Positions 32,314 to 39,655 of a stretch of DNA of 44,340 nucleotides are shown here, in pieces. This DNA comes from Sphingomonas sp. Lineage in GTDB: Bacteria > Pseudomonadota > Alphaproteobacteria > Sphingomonadales > Sphingomonadaceae. Position 1 is the stretch's first letter. Each line of letters opens with the position of its first letter. The position numbers and the translations under genes are program-made. The notes beneath the pieces were generated by a model, which saw only the letters and a list, made by a program, of their open reading frames with translations, did not search any database and was not told the origin of the DNA. Location: NCBI RefSeq assembly GCF_003248515.1, contig NZ_QFOB01000021.1:1-44340 (forward strand), in the 5' to 3' direction.

Positions 32314-34032
32314 ATGTCCAGAACCAGTCTTCTCGCAGCCCTCACGATGGGAATTGCGGCGGCCCCGCTGGCCGCCGCGACCCAGCCGGTCGATCTCCTG
32401 TTCGTGAACGGCCATGTGCTGACCGTCGACAAGAGTTTCTCCACGGTTTCGGCCGTGGCGGTCAAGGATGGCCGCATCGTTGCGACCGGCGGCGCTGAGT
32501 TGGCCGGGCGATATTCCGCCGCCCGTCGGATCGATCTCGGCGGGCGGACGCTGATGCCGGGTTTCATCGATACGCATCTTCACCTGTATGGCCTGTCGCA
32601 CCGCGCGATCGAGCCGGCGAAAGCGACCTCGATCGCCGATCTCAAGGCAATGGTGGCGGCCAAGGCGAAGGCGCTCGGGCCGGGTGAATGGATCATCGGC
32701 TATGGCTGGGACGAAGCGCAGCTTGCGGATCACCGCGTGCCGACCCGCGCGGATCTCGATGCCGCCGCGCCCGACAACCCGGTCGCGCTGACGCGGGCGG
32801 GTGCGCACAGCATCGTCGCCAACAGCCTTGCCTTTCAGAAGGCCGGGATCACGGCCAAGACGCCGGATCCGGAAAGCGGCCTGATTGAACATGGCCCCAA
32901 CGGAGAGCCCAGTGGGATCATCCGTGAACGGACAGATCTGATCACCAGCCTGGTGCCGAATGACACGCCCGATCAGATGCGTCCGAGCTACATCGCCAGC
33001 CTGAAGGCGTTGCTGGCGCTCGGCATCACGAGCTTCATGGAAGCGTTCACCAGCATCGATGACGAGCCGGTCGGCAAGGGTGGCAAGGAAGCTGGCGAGG
33101 AGACGCGTCCGGGGCCCTCGCTGCACAGCTGGCGCGAATTCCGTTCCATCTATGACGAGATGGGTGCGGATCTGCCGCGGATCACGCTTTACATCGCTTA
33201 TCCCGGCGCGAAACGGCTGCGCGAATTTCCCTATCACACCGGCTACGGCAATGATCGGATCAAGCTGGGGCCGATCGGCGAGACGCCCTATGATGGCGGC
33301 TTCACCGGCCCGACGGCGCTCACCAAGGAAGATTATAAGGGCCTGCCCGGCTTTCGCGGCAAGGCTTTCATGACGCGTGAGAAGGCGCTGGAACTGGTGC
33401 AGGTTTCGGCCGAACGCGGCTGGCAGCTTGGTATCCATGCCATCGGCGACGCCGCGATCGAGACGATGGCGGGCGTCTATCACGACGTTCTCGTCACCCG
33501 GCCGAAATCCGATCACCGCTGGTTCCTGTCGCATTTCACGATGCAGCCATCGGATGCGACGATGGATCAGATGGTGAAGGATGGGGTTTATGCCGCCGCC
33601 CAGCCCAATTTCCTCTACAATCTGGAAGGCCGTTACGAAGCGACCCTGGATGGCGCCCGCCTCGAAAATATCAATCCTGTCGGCGTCCCGCTTCGCCACA
33701 ATGTGAAGATGGCTTTCGGCAGCGATAATCTGCCGATCGGGCCCATGGTGGGCCTCTATGCGGCGATCAGTCGCAAGGGCCCTGACGGCCGGGAATTCGG
33801 ACCGGAACAGAAGGTTTCGCGGCAGGAGGCGATCCGGCTTTATACGGCTGACGCAGCCAAGCTGAGCTTCGACGAAGCAAAGAAGGGTTCTATCGAGACC
33901 GGCAAGCTTGCGGACCTGATCGTGCTCGATCACGATCCCCTGACAGTACCCGAGAATCAGATACTCAACATCAATGTTGATATGACGTTTGTGGGTGGGA
34001 AAGAAGTTTACAGAAGGTTGGGTAATCCCTGA
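32314..34032 (+). CDS. exported YtcJ/NfdA-type amidohydrolase (Amidohydrolase_3), paralogue 2
   Basis: A 572-residue metal hydrolase closely related along its whole length to the product of 22744-24474. A signal peptide is present (MSRTSLLAALTMGIAAAPLA). Motifs are DTHLHLYGLSHR (HxH), LGIHAIGDAAIE, LSHFTMQP and FGSDNLPIGPMVGLYAAIS. Starts at GTG 32305 and ATG 32308 are possible; ATG 32314 has AGG 8 bases upstream and gives the best signal peptide. The 3' end lies only 3 bases before the left end of IS copy 3, yet the C-terminus aligns with the paralogue. It probably hydrolyses, in the periplasm, a compound admitted by the upstream receptor. Confidence 0.85.
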   Translation: MSRTSLLAALTMGIAAAPLAAATQPVDLLFVNGHVLTVDKSFSTVSAVAVKDGRIVATGGAELAGRYSAARRIDLGGRTLMPGFIDTHLHLYGLSHRAIEPAKATSIADLKAMVAAKAKALGPGEWIIGYGWDEAQLADHRVPTRADLDAAAPDNPVALTRAGAHSIVANSLAFQKAGITAKTPDPESGLIEHGPNGEPSGIIRERTDLITSLVPNDTPDQMRPSYIASLKALLALGITSFMEAFTSIDDEPVGKGGKEAGEETRPGPSLHSWREFRSIYDEMGADLPRITLYIAYPGAKRLREFPYHTGYGNDRIKLGPIGETPYDGGFTGPTALTKEDYKGLPGFRGKAFMTREKALELVQVSAERGWQLGIHAIGDAAIETMAGVYHDVLVTRPKSDHRWFLSHFTMQPSDATMDQMVKDGVYAAAQPNFLYNLEGRYEATLDGARLENINPVGVPLRHNVKMAFGSDNLPIGPMVGLYAAISRKGPDGREFGPEQKVSRQEAIRLYTADAAKLSFDEAKKGSIETGKLADLIVLDHDPLTVPENQILNINVDMTFVGGKEVYRRLGNP

Positions 34033-34035
34033 ACT

Positions 34036-34871
34036 GGTTGTGTCGGAGCAATGTGGCAGCGCCGTTCGCCGGCTGGTAACTGCGCGAAATATCTCGCCAA
34101 TCTCGCGCTAAACCGCCTTCGCCGTTTCGGCGTTTCAATTCCTCACCCGAGGTGATCCACCTCGTCGTGCTGATGTACGTCCGCTTCCCGCCATCACTGC
34201 GGAACGTCGATCCCCGCTGTTCGAGCGCGGGATCGACGTCTGTCACGAGACGGTGCGCTTCTGGTGGAAGCGCTTCGGGCCGATGTTCGCAAGGGACATC
34301 CGCCGCCAGCGCATTTCGCGCATGCGCGGCTTCCGGCATTGGCGGTGGCACCTCGACGAGGTGTTCGCGATGATCAACGGCGAGACACACTATCTCTGGC
34401 GCACGGTCGATCACGAGGGTGAGCTCCTCGAGAGCTACGTCACCAGGACCAGGGGCAAGAAGGCCGCCCTCCCGTTCATGAAGAAGGCGCTGAAGCGCAA
34501 TGGCTCACCCGAGCGGATCACAACAGACGGCCTGCGATCCTATCAGGCCGCCATGCGCGGACTCGGCAATGGCCATCGGCAGGAGATCGGCCGGCACGCC
34601 GACAGCCGGGTCGAGAGCAGCCACCTGCCTTTCCGACGAAGAGAGCGGGCCATGTTGCGTTTCGGGCGAATGGCGAGCCTCCAGCAGTTCGCCTCGGTCC
34701 ACGCCAACGTCCACAACCACTTCAATCTCGAACGCCGCCTCGTCGATCGTCAGACCTAAAAGCTTCGCCGTTCAGCCGCCCTGGCCGAGTGGCAGACTCT
34801 CGCGAGCCAAGCCGCCAGCTTCCAAGGTCGACCTGCATCGTCAAGAGACGAGTTCGCATTGGACTGACGCA
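34036..34871 (+). mobile_element. IS6-family insertion sequence, copy 3, decayed
   Basis: Left end GGTTGTGTCGGAGCAA resembles that of copy 2. Right end GGACTGACGCACC matches the other copies. The length is about 836 bases. It is directly oriented with copies 1, 2 and 4, and lies immediately after the second amidohydrolase gene. Confidence 0.8.
34253..34759 (+). pseudogene. IS6-family transposase with N-terminal frameshift and early stop
   Basis: The catalytic part RFWWKRFGPMFARDIRRQ, then WHLDEVFAMI, TTDGLRSYQAAM and SRVESSHLPFRRRERAMLRF is intact. Upstream the LRNV segment (about 34,200) runs out of frame. Downstream, the Tyr codon of RQTYKLRRS has become TAA, removing about 20 C-terminal residues. 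The gene is inactive. Confidence 0.78.
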
Positions 34872-35225
34872 CCGCCAATCAAGCCCCACAATGGCTGATT
34901 TCACAAGATTTCGTTGCCGTTGCTATCGGCGCCCACCAAATTGCTTGCCAGCGCGAGGCTCGGTCAGCGGCGCTCTCTGACCAACCAGGAGCGTTGAATA
35001 CGGCGGATCGAGGCGGAGGGTCGCTGTAATCGCAATCAATCGACAATCCGGAGGTCCGCTCTCATCGCTGCCTTCAGATCGTGGTCAGCCTTCATCCGGT
35101 CAGGCGGGTTATCGTTTGATTCGATCATGCGCCGGATGGCGTCTCTTACGGGTGCAGCGGCTACCAGGTGTTCAGTCCCGGCATCTGGTGGACCTGCCGT
35201 TCGTCATGAAGGGGCGCCGATAATG
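34872..35225. other. 354-base spacer between IS copy 3 and bufC
   Basis: No coding frame with a plausible start or homology, no repeat and no terminator could be supported. It is probably remnant sequence next to the insertion. Confidence 0.5.
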
Positions 35226-35948
35226 TCAGAGCCCGGTTATGAGCCCGTCCCGCAGCCATCGGCCAAGCATTTCCCCTGCGAATCTCACACCATCCTGCTG
35301 CCCAAATTCATCCACAAGTGACGCGCAGAGCGACGCGAAGGTCTCGCCGGACCGGGCGAGGCGGATCGCCTGAGCCTCGCGAATATCGGCCACGCGAAAG
35401 CGTGAGACATAATCCCGTCGCCAGACGAGCAGCACGCCCGGATCCGTCAGCATTTCTGCCGCAGGCGGTGTGTTTCCCGCCGTCATCGCCGATAGCAAGT
35501 CCGGCGCGTTGGTGAACATGTCGCGCATGTCGAGGGTTGTCGTGAACTGGAGTACGGCGCGATCCCAGTCGGCAATTGCCAGTCTCGCCTCGCTGACGGG
35601 CAATGTGTCGGGTCCGACGAACGCCTCGGCGAGCGCGCATTCCAGCCAGGCCAGCTCGGCAATTTCGGGATCATCCGGGAACATGATCCCGAGAGTCTCG
35701 GAAAAGCCCTGCGGATAGGCATCAAGCGTCCAGCTATGTGGAGGGACGCGATCGACATGGCGGGCGACTGCGTTCGCGAAGGTCTTGTCTCCGATCCACG
35801 CACGGGTCCGGGCGAAAGTGTCTTCCAGGCAGGCGGCGAGCGAGGCCTGGTAGTTGTTCCTATAGATGGCCAGGCCGATGCTGACGCCGTCATCGGCCGT
35901 ATCGCGCAGCGCGGCCGCGAAATCCCGCTGGAACGCGAGCAGGTTCAT
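35226..35948 (-). CDS. bufC: BufC/HvfC-family peptide-modification partner (DUF2063)
   Basis: A 240-residue protein with the DUF2063 N-terminal domain (LAFQRDFAAALR, GLAIYRNNYQASLAACLED, RVPPHSWTLDAYPQGF). A C-terminal region follows (VLLVWRRDYVSRFRVAD). In bufferin and HvfABC systems this protein binds the precursor peptide and presents it to the MNIO enzyme. Its start overlaps the bufB stop (ATGA). It is the last gene of the bufA2-bufB-bufC operon and acts in the cytoplasm before export of the modified peptide. Confidence 0.88.
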   Translation of the reverse strand: MNLLAFQRDFAAALRDTADDGVSIGLAIYRNNYQASLAACLEDTFARTRAWIGDKTFANAVARHVDRVPPHSWTLDAYPQGFSETLGIMFPDDPEIAELAWLECALAEAFVGPDTLPVSEARLAIADWDRAVLQFTTTLDMRDMFTNAPDLLSAMTAGNTPPAAEMLTDPGVLLVWRRDYVSRFRVADIREAQAIRLARSGETFASLCASLVDEFGQQDGVRFAGEMLGRWLRDGLITGL

Positions 35949-36778
35949 GCTGCAATCCGCGCGGCATCGGCGCCGATGCCGCGCGCGACCGCAAGCTCTT
36001 CAAGCAGATCGGACAGCGGCGGGATCGCATCGTCACGCTCGATCATCGTCGCCACCGTACCGAGCCTGGGGAGGGCATGCGCGTACAGATCCCACACCGA
36101 GGCACAGACCGGTTGGTCATGTGTGTCGATCAGCAGATCGGCGCCTATCCTGTGCCCCGCGAGATGGATCTGGCGCACCCGATCGGCCGGAAGCCCGTCC
36201 AGATAGGCGGTCGGATCGAAGCCGTGGTTCATCGCGCTCACGAACACGTTGTTGACATCCAGCAGCAGGCCGCAGCCGGTGCGCGCGCAGACAGCGTCGA
36301 GGAATGCCCACTCGCTATAATCCGCGCCGTCGAAGGCTATGTAGGAAGAGGGGTTCTCGATCAGGATCGTCCGGCCGATCGCCTCCTGCGCGCGATCGAC
36401 ATTGGCGCAGACGATCGCCAGCGCTTCGTCCGTATAAGGAAGGGGCAGGAGATCGTGCGAGTTGAAGCCGTCGATCCGCGTCCAGCAGAGATGATCGGAT
36501 ACGAACAGCGGCTCGATCTCGTCGACAAGCGTCCTCAGTCGACCGAGATAGGCCCGGTCGACCCCGTCGGCCGAACCGACCGACATCGAGACGCCGTGGA
36601 GCGCGACGGGATAGAGATTGCGGACGTCACGCAGGATCTGCCGTGGCCGCCCACCATCGACCATGAAGTTCTCCGAGATGACCTCGACGAAATCGACATC
36701 GACGCGGCCTTCCAGAAAGTCGGCATAATGCGGCTTCCTGAGGCCGAGGCCGTAAGTGCGGACTGGTGCGGCGATCAT
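35945..36778 (-). CDS. bufB: MNIO-family bufferin maturase (DUF692)
   Basis: A 277-residue multinuclear non-heme iron-dependent oxidase. It modifies cysteines of bufferin precursors; thiooxazole formation is reported for the Caulobacter system. Metal-ligand motifs are complete: LRKPHYADFLE, FVEVISENFM, LHGVSMSVGS, VSDHLCW, LIENPSSYI, LDVNNVFVSAMNHG, QIHLAGH and DTHDQPVCASVWDLY. The fold is a TIM barrel. The gene follows bufA2 after a 60-base gap that contains an intrinsic terminator, and overlaps bufC. It is the only MNIO gene in the window, so it may serve both precursors. Confidence 0.92.
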   Translation of the reverse strand: MIAAPVRTYGLGLRKPHYADFLEGRVDVDFVEVISENFMVDGGRPRQILRDVRNLYPVALHGVSMSVGSADGVDRAYLGRLRTLVDEIEPLFVSDHLCWTRIDGFNSHDLLPLPYTDEALAIVCANVDRAQEAIGRTILIENPSSYIAFDGADYSEWAFLDAVCARTGCGLLLDVNNVFVSAMNHGFDPTAYLDGLPADRVRQIHLAGHRIGADLLIDTHDQPVCASVWDLYAHALPRLGTVATMIERDDAIPPLSDLLEELAVARGIGADAARIAA

Positions 36779-36796
36779 GATAGATCCTTGGTCGAG

Positions 36797-36831
36797 AAAA
36801 AGGCCCGGTCGCGCGCAGGCATGACCGGGCC
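36797..36831 (-). terminator. intra-operon terminator/attenuator between bufA2 and bufB
   Basis: A perfect 9-bp stem, GGCCCGGTC/GACCGGGCC, with a 12-base loop is followed on the minus strand by TTTTTCTCG. Partial termination here would give more precursor transcript than maturase transcript. Confidence 0.75.
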
Positions 36832-36838
36832 CGTCGGA

Positions 36839-37099
36839 TCACTTGGCGGTGAGGCTGCCGCCGGCTGCCGTGCACTTCTTGGCGGTCATCTCCTTGAAGC
36901 CCTGGCCTTTGCAGGAATTCTGGCCCTTGCAGTCATTGTGCGCGGTCTTGCAGTCGGACGTGCCCTTGCAGGTGTTGACGCCGTAGCAATGGACCGCATC
37001 GCCGGCGCCCTTGGCGAACGCGGGCGCGGTCGGTGCGGCGGCAGCGAGCGCGACGATGGCGGCGGAGGCGGCGAAGCTGATTGCGGTGGTGGTGCTCAT
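36839..37099 (-). CDS. bufA2: BufA2-type bufferin precursor peptide
   Basis: An 86-residue exported peptide. The signal peptide is about 1-29 (cleavage near APAFA). A Lys/Cys-rich core follows with six cysteines in the order HCYGVNTCKG, SDCK, NDCKGQNSCKGQGF and KKC. This is the pattern of BufA2 metallophore precursors. After modification by BufB/BufC the peptide binds copper in the periplasm. The ATG at 37099 has GGAGAG 6 bases upstream, and a SigF-type promoter lies 43-68 bases before it. It is first in the operon. Confidence 0.88.
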   Translation of the reverse strand: MSTTTAISFAASAAIVALAAAAPTAPAFAKGAGDAVHCYGVNTCKGTSDCKTAHNDCKGQNSCKGQGFKEMTAKKCTAAGGSLTAK

Positions 37100-37141
37100 G
37101 AAGTCTCTCCGGTGTGAGTGTGCCCGTGTGGCCCCTGTAGC

Positions 37142-37167
37142 TACGGGGCGAGCCCGGCCCCGGTTAC
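37142..37167 (-). promoter_or_regulatory. SigF-type ECF promoter of bufA2-bufB-bufC
   Basis: On the minus strand GTAACC (37167-37162), 16 bases, CGTA (37145-37142). The same pattern precedes sigF and bufA1. It matches the known Caulobacter SigF consensus (GTAACC-N16-CGAA) except for one base in the -10 box. Confidence 0.8.
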
Positions 37168-37169
37168 AC

Positions 37170-37814
37170 TCACCAGCGCAAAAGACGCGGGCCGAGCAGC
37201 GCGCCGAGGCATGCGGCCAGCGCAATGCCGAGGCTATACCAGGTCAGCACGAAGATCGCGGACACTTCGGGACAATGGAGACAGTAGATCGTGGCCGACC
37301 AGGCGCCTGCCGACAGCCCGGCAGCAGCCCCGGCTGCGCGCAACCGCGTCGGCGCCAGCCTTCGGAACGACCAGAGCAAGCCGGCGAAGATCGGCGCGGC
37401 GAGCGCCAGCACAATCCACGGGCAGACTTTCCAGCTATGTCCCAGCCACATGGCGAGCCACTCGGCGGAAGGCACATGCGCCATCTCGCCGATGCCGATC
37501 CCCGCCAGCAGCGCGACAGGCACGGCCATCAGCCACAGCCAGCGCAGCGAGACGGCGGTGGGCCGCGCCAGCCGCACCGTTGCGAAAACCGCACAGGCGG
37601 CGAGCGACAGCGTGTAGGTCCACTTCATCCAGAAGGAGAAGCCGCGCATCGCGATCGACAGATCGGGCCGCAGGCCGAGCAGGCCAACGACCAGCAGGGC
37701 CGCGACCACACCCCCGGCGCCAATCCCCAGCGCAATTCGCAGGATCGCGGCGTGGCGGCGGACCGGCGGCACATCGGCGCTGAGCGTCTGAATAAGCTGA
37801 TCCGTATTCATCAT
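37170..37814 (-). CDS. nrsF: NrsF-family anti-sigma factor (DUF1109)
   Basis: A 214-residue inner-membrane protein with about six membrane segments, beginning MMNTDQLIQTLSADVPPVRR. The DUF1109 landmarks are WYSLGIALAACLGALLGPRLLRW at the end and the two cysteines in YCLHCPE. In Caulobacter, NrsF holds SigF at the membrane until metal or oxidant stress, with conserved cysteines involved. The start overlaps the sigF stop (ATGA). Confidence 0.9.
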   Translation of the reverse strand: MMNTDQLIQTLSADVPPVRRHAAILRIALGIGAGGVVAALLVVGLLGLRPDLSIAMRGFSFWMKWTYTLSLAACAVFATVRLARPTAVSLRWLWLMAVPVALLAGIGIGEMAHVPSAEWLAMWLGHSWKVCPWIVLALAAPIFAGLLWSFRRLAPTRLRAAGAAAGLSAGAWSATIYCLHCPEVSAIFVLTWYSLGIALAACLGALLGPRLLRW

Positions 37815-38350
37815 TCCCCGCGCCCCCGGATGCGGGTGGCGAGTGCCTTCAGCCCGCGATGCACGGATATCTTCACGTCGGATTCTCCGATCCGCGCCTT
37901 CGCCGCCGCTTCGGCGATGCTGAGCCCGTCGATATGCGTGTCACGGATCGCCTGTGCCTGTTTGGGCGAGATCCCTTCGAGCAGGCGCACCACATCCATC
38001 CGCGCGGCGCACGCCTCCTCGAAGCCCTCGACGATCAGGATATCCTCGACATCCTCGATCGGCACGGACACGCGCGCCCGCCGGAGATGATCGATCATGC
38101 GATAACGCGCGACCGCATAGAGCCATGCGACGAAGGGGCGATCCCGATCGTAGCTGGCCCGGCGGGTGTGGACGGCGATCAACGTCTCCTGCACCAGATC
38201 CTCGACATCCTCGTCCCGACCGCGCAGTCGGCGGCTATAAAAAGCCCGCAGCAACGGGACGAGCGCGCGCAGCAAGGTGCAGTGGGCGGCCGCATCGCCG
38301 TCCAGCCCATCCATCATCCATTGCTTTAGCTGCGTTTCGCCCGGCTGCAT
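37811..38350 (-). CDS. sigF: ECF sigma factor SigF
   Basis: A 179-residue ECF sigma factor. Region 2 covers about 25-95 (EDVEDLVQETLIAVHTRRAS, PFVAWLYAVARYRMIDHLRR) and region 4 about 120-175 (LEGISPKQAQAIRDTHIDGL, ESDVKISVHRGLKAL). It directs RNA polymerase to GTAACC-N16-CGTA type promoters, one of which lies 21-46 bases before its own start, indicating autoregulation. The ATG at 38350 follows GGGAG. It pairs with nrsF and is placed between the two bufferin units. Confidence 0.92.
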   Translation of the reverse strand: MQPGETQLKQWMMDGLDGDAAAHCTLLRALVPLLRAFYSRRLRGRDEDVEDLVQETLIAVHTRRASYDRDRPFVAWLYAVARYRMIDHLRRARVSVPIEDVEDILIVEGFEEACAARMDVVRLLEGISPKQAQAIRDTHIDGLSIAEAAAKARIGESDVKISVHRGLKALATRIRGRGE

Positions 38351-38370
38351 GCGCGCTCCCTGCAGGCCTT

Positions 38371-38396
38371 TACGCGAAGACGTGGGTGACGGTTAC
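38371..38396 (-). promoter_or_regulatory. SigF-type promoter of sigF-nrsF (autoregulatory)
   Basis: GTAACC (38396-38391), 16 bases, CGTA (38374-38371) on the minus strand, 21-46 bases before the sigF start codon. The leader would be very short. Confidence 0.78.
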
Positions 38397-38417
38397 ACAA
38401 AGCGATCGAAAAGGTCT

Positions 38418-38443
38418 GTAACCGGCTGGACCAGAGCCGCGTA
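38418..38443 (+). promoter_or_regulatory. SigF-type promoter of bufA1-doxX
   Basis: GTAACC (38418-38423), 16 bases, CGTA (38440-38443), about 92 bases before the bufA1 start. It lies back to back with the sigF promoter, 21 bases apart. Confidence 0.78.
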
Positions 38444-38535
38444 ACCAAGATCGAGACCCGGCCATCGCCTCATCTTCGGGTCACCCGCCGCCGGCCGCAT
38501 GGCCCGCCCGGGAGGCGCAGACAAAGGATAGGATC

Positions 38536-38799
38536 ATGACCAGGACCCATGCGGCGCTCGCCGCCACCCTCGCGCTCGGCCTCGTGAGCGCCGCTCAGGC
38601 CGCAGACAAGCCTGCGATGGAGAAATGCTACGGCGTGTCGCTGGCCGGCAAGAATGATTGCAAGGCGGGCGCGGGCACCAGTTGTGCGGGCACTTCGAAG
38701 GTCAATTACCAGGGCGATGCCTGGAAGCTGGTGAAGGCGGGCACATGCACGTCGATCAAGACCCCGAAGGGTCCCGGCTCGCTCGCGCCGAGGGCGTGA
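38536..38799 (+). CDS. bufA1: BufA1-type (DUF2282) bufferin precursor peptide
   Basis: An 87-residue exported peptide with a signal peptide (about 1-22, LVSAAQA). Its DUF2282 core has MEKCYGVSLAGKNDCKAG, SCAGTSKVNYQGDAWKLV and GTCTSIKTPKG, with four cysteines in the usual positions. Modified peptides of this family bind copper. AAAGGATAGG precedes the ATG. No bufB or bufC gene is on this strand, so modification probably depends on the bufB-bufC genes of the opposite unit. Confidence 0.9.
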   Translation: MTRTHAALAATLALGLVSAAQAADKPAMEKCYGVSLAGKNDCKAGAGTSCAGTSKVNYQGDAWKLVKAGTCTSIKTPKGPGSLAPRA

Positions 38800-38808
38800 T
38801 CCATTCCT

Positions 38809-38847
38809 CCGGCGCTCGCCCCGCATCGATCGCGGGGCGAGCGCCGG
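38809..38847 (+). other. 16-bp perfect hairpin between bufA1 and doxX
   Basis: CCGGCGCTCGCCCCGC (38809-38824) pairs fully with 38832-38847 around a 7-base loop. There is no T-run. It may be a transcript-stability or processing element that favours bufA1 mRNA over doxX. Confidence 0.6.
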
Positions 38848-38869
38848 ACCAGCCCAGAGGAAGATCGCC

Positions 38870-39346
38870 ATGTCTTTCGCCATTGCCGCCTATCGGCGCG
38901 CCGGCATGCACGCCGCTCGAATCCTGCCGCAGGCCTTGCTGCTGCTGATCGCGCGGCTCGGCATCGCCGCCGTCTTCTTCCTGTCCGGACGGACGAAGGT
39001 GGAGGGCGTTCTCAAGATCACGGATGCAACCTACGAACTGTTCCGCACCGATTATGCGCTGCCTTTCCTCTCGCCCGAGATCGCAGCACCTGCGGCCACC
39101 TATTCGGAACATATCTTCCCGATCCTGCTGGTGCTGGGCTTGTTCACCCGTCCCGCAGCGCTGGCCTTGTTCGGCATGACGACGGTCATCGAGGTGTTCG
39201 TCTATCCAGACGCCTGGCCGACGCATCTGAGCTGGGCCGGCCTCCTGCTTTTCCTGATCGCCATGGGACCGGGCGTCTGGTCCCTCGACAGGATCATTGG
39301 TCTCGAACGACAACCACGATCCGCAGTGACGGGCCGACTGGAATGA
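38870..39346 (+). CDS. DoxX-family membrane protein of the bufferin locus
   Basis: A 158-residue inner-membrane protein with four membrane segments. DoxX features are LLLLIARLGIAAVFFLSGRT and YSEHIFPILLVLGLFTRPAA, then GMTTVIEVFVYPDAWPTHLS. DoxX genes commonly accompany bufferin and SigF regulon operons. The role there is not settled, and redox or metal-stress tolerance is suspected. AGGAAG precedes the ATG. It lies 70 bases after bufA1, separated by a strong hairpin. Confidence 0.85.
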   Translation: MSFAIAAYRRAGMHAARILPQALLLLIARLGIAAVFFLSGRTKVEGVLKITDATYELFRTDYALPFLSPEIAAPAATYSEHIFPILLVLGLFTRPAALALFGMTTVIEVFVYPDAWPTHLSWAGLLLFLIAMGPGVWSLDRIIGLERQPRSAVTGRLE

Positions 39347-39655
39347 TCGCGGGCGCATGGCGACTACGTCGGTATCGAAGGTCGCCGGGTTGCGCATCGC
39401 CGCGATCGACTGGACCAATGCCCGGTTTCGGAGGCTTTGATGTGCGGCGTGACCGACCGACTTTGGAGCGTCGCGGCGCTCTCGTTCGGCGGTTGCAATT
39501 TCGGAAAAAGCGAGCCTATGAGGCGCACATTCGCATGGACCCGGTGAAAATCCGGGTGGCTATTCCGGCCGCCGATCCGCCGGACAACGCATGTCGCAGG
39601 GCCGTTCGCCTGCTCCTTCTCGCGCTGGCCGCTGCGGCAATCGTCGGTTTCCCAT
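39347..39655. other. 309-base spacer between doxX and the SulP gene
   Basis: No supported gene, no terminator with a T-run, and no SigF-type promoter was found. It probably holds the SulP promoter. Confidence 0.5.

Noticed and set aside
32293..33933. Long minus-strand frames opposite the second amidohydrolase and the receptor (also 29621-31186)
   Set aside because: The plus-strand genes carry complete family motifs. The antisense frames have none and lack start signals.
21703..34035. Nylon-oligomer (6-aminohexanoate) degradation cluster
   Set aside because: An aminotransferase and aldehyde dehydrogenase are present, but the hydrolases are YtcJ-type metal enzymes, not the NylA, NylB or NylC families, so this specific substrate is not supported.
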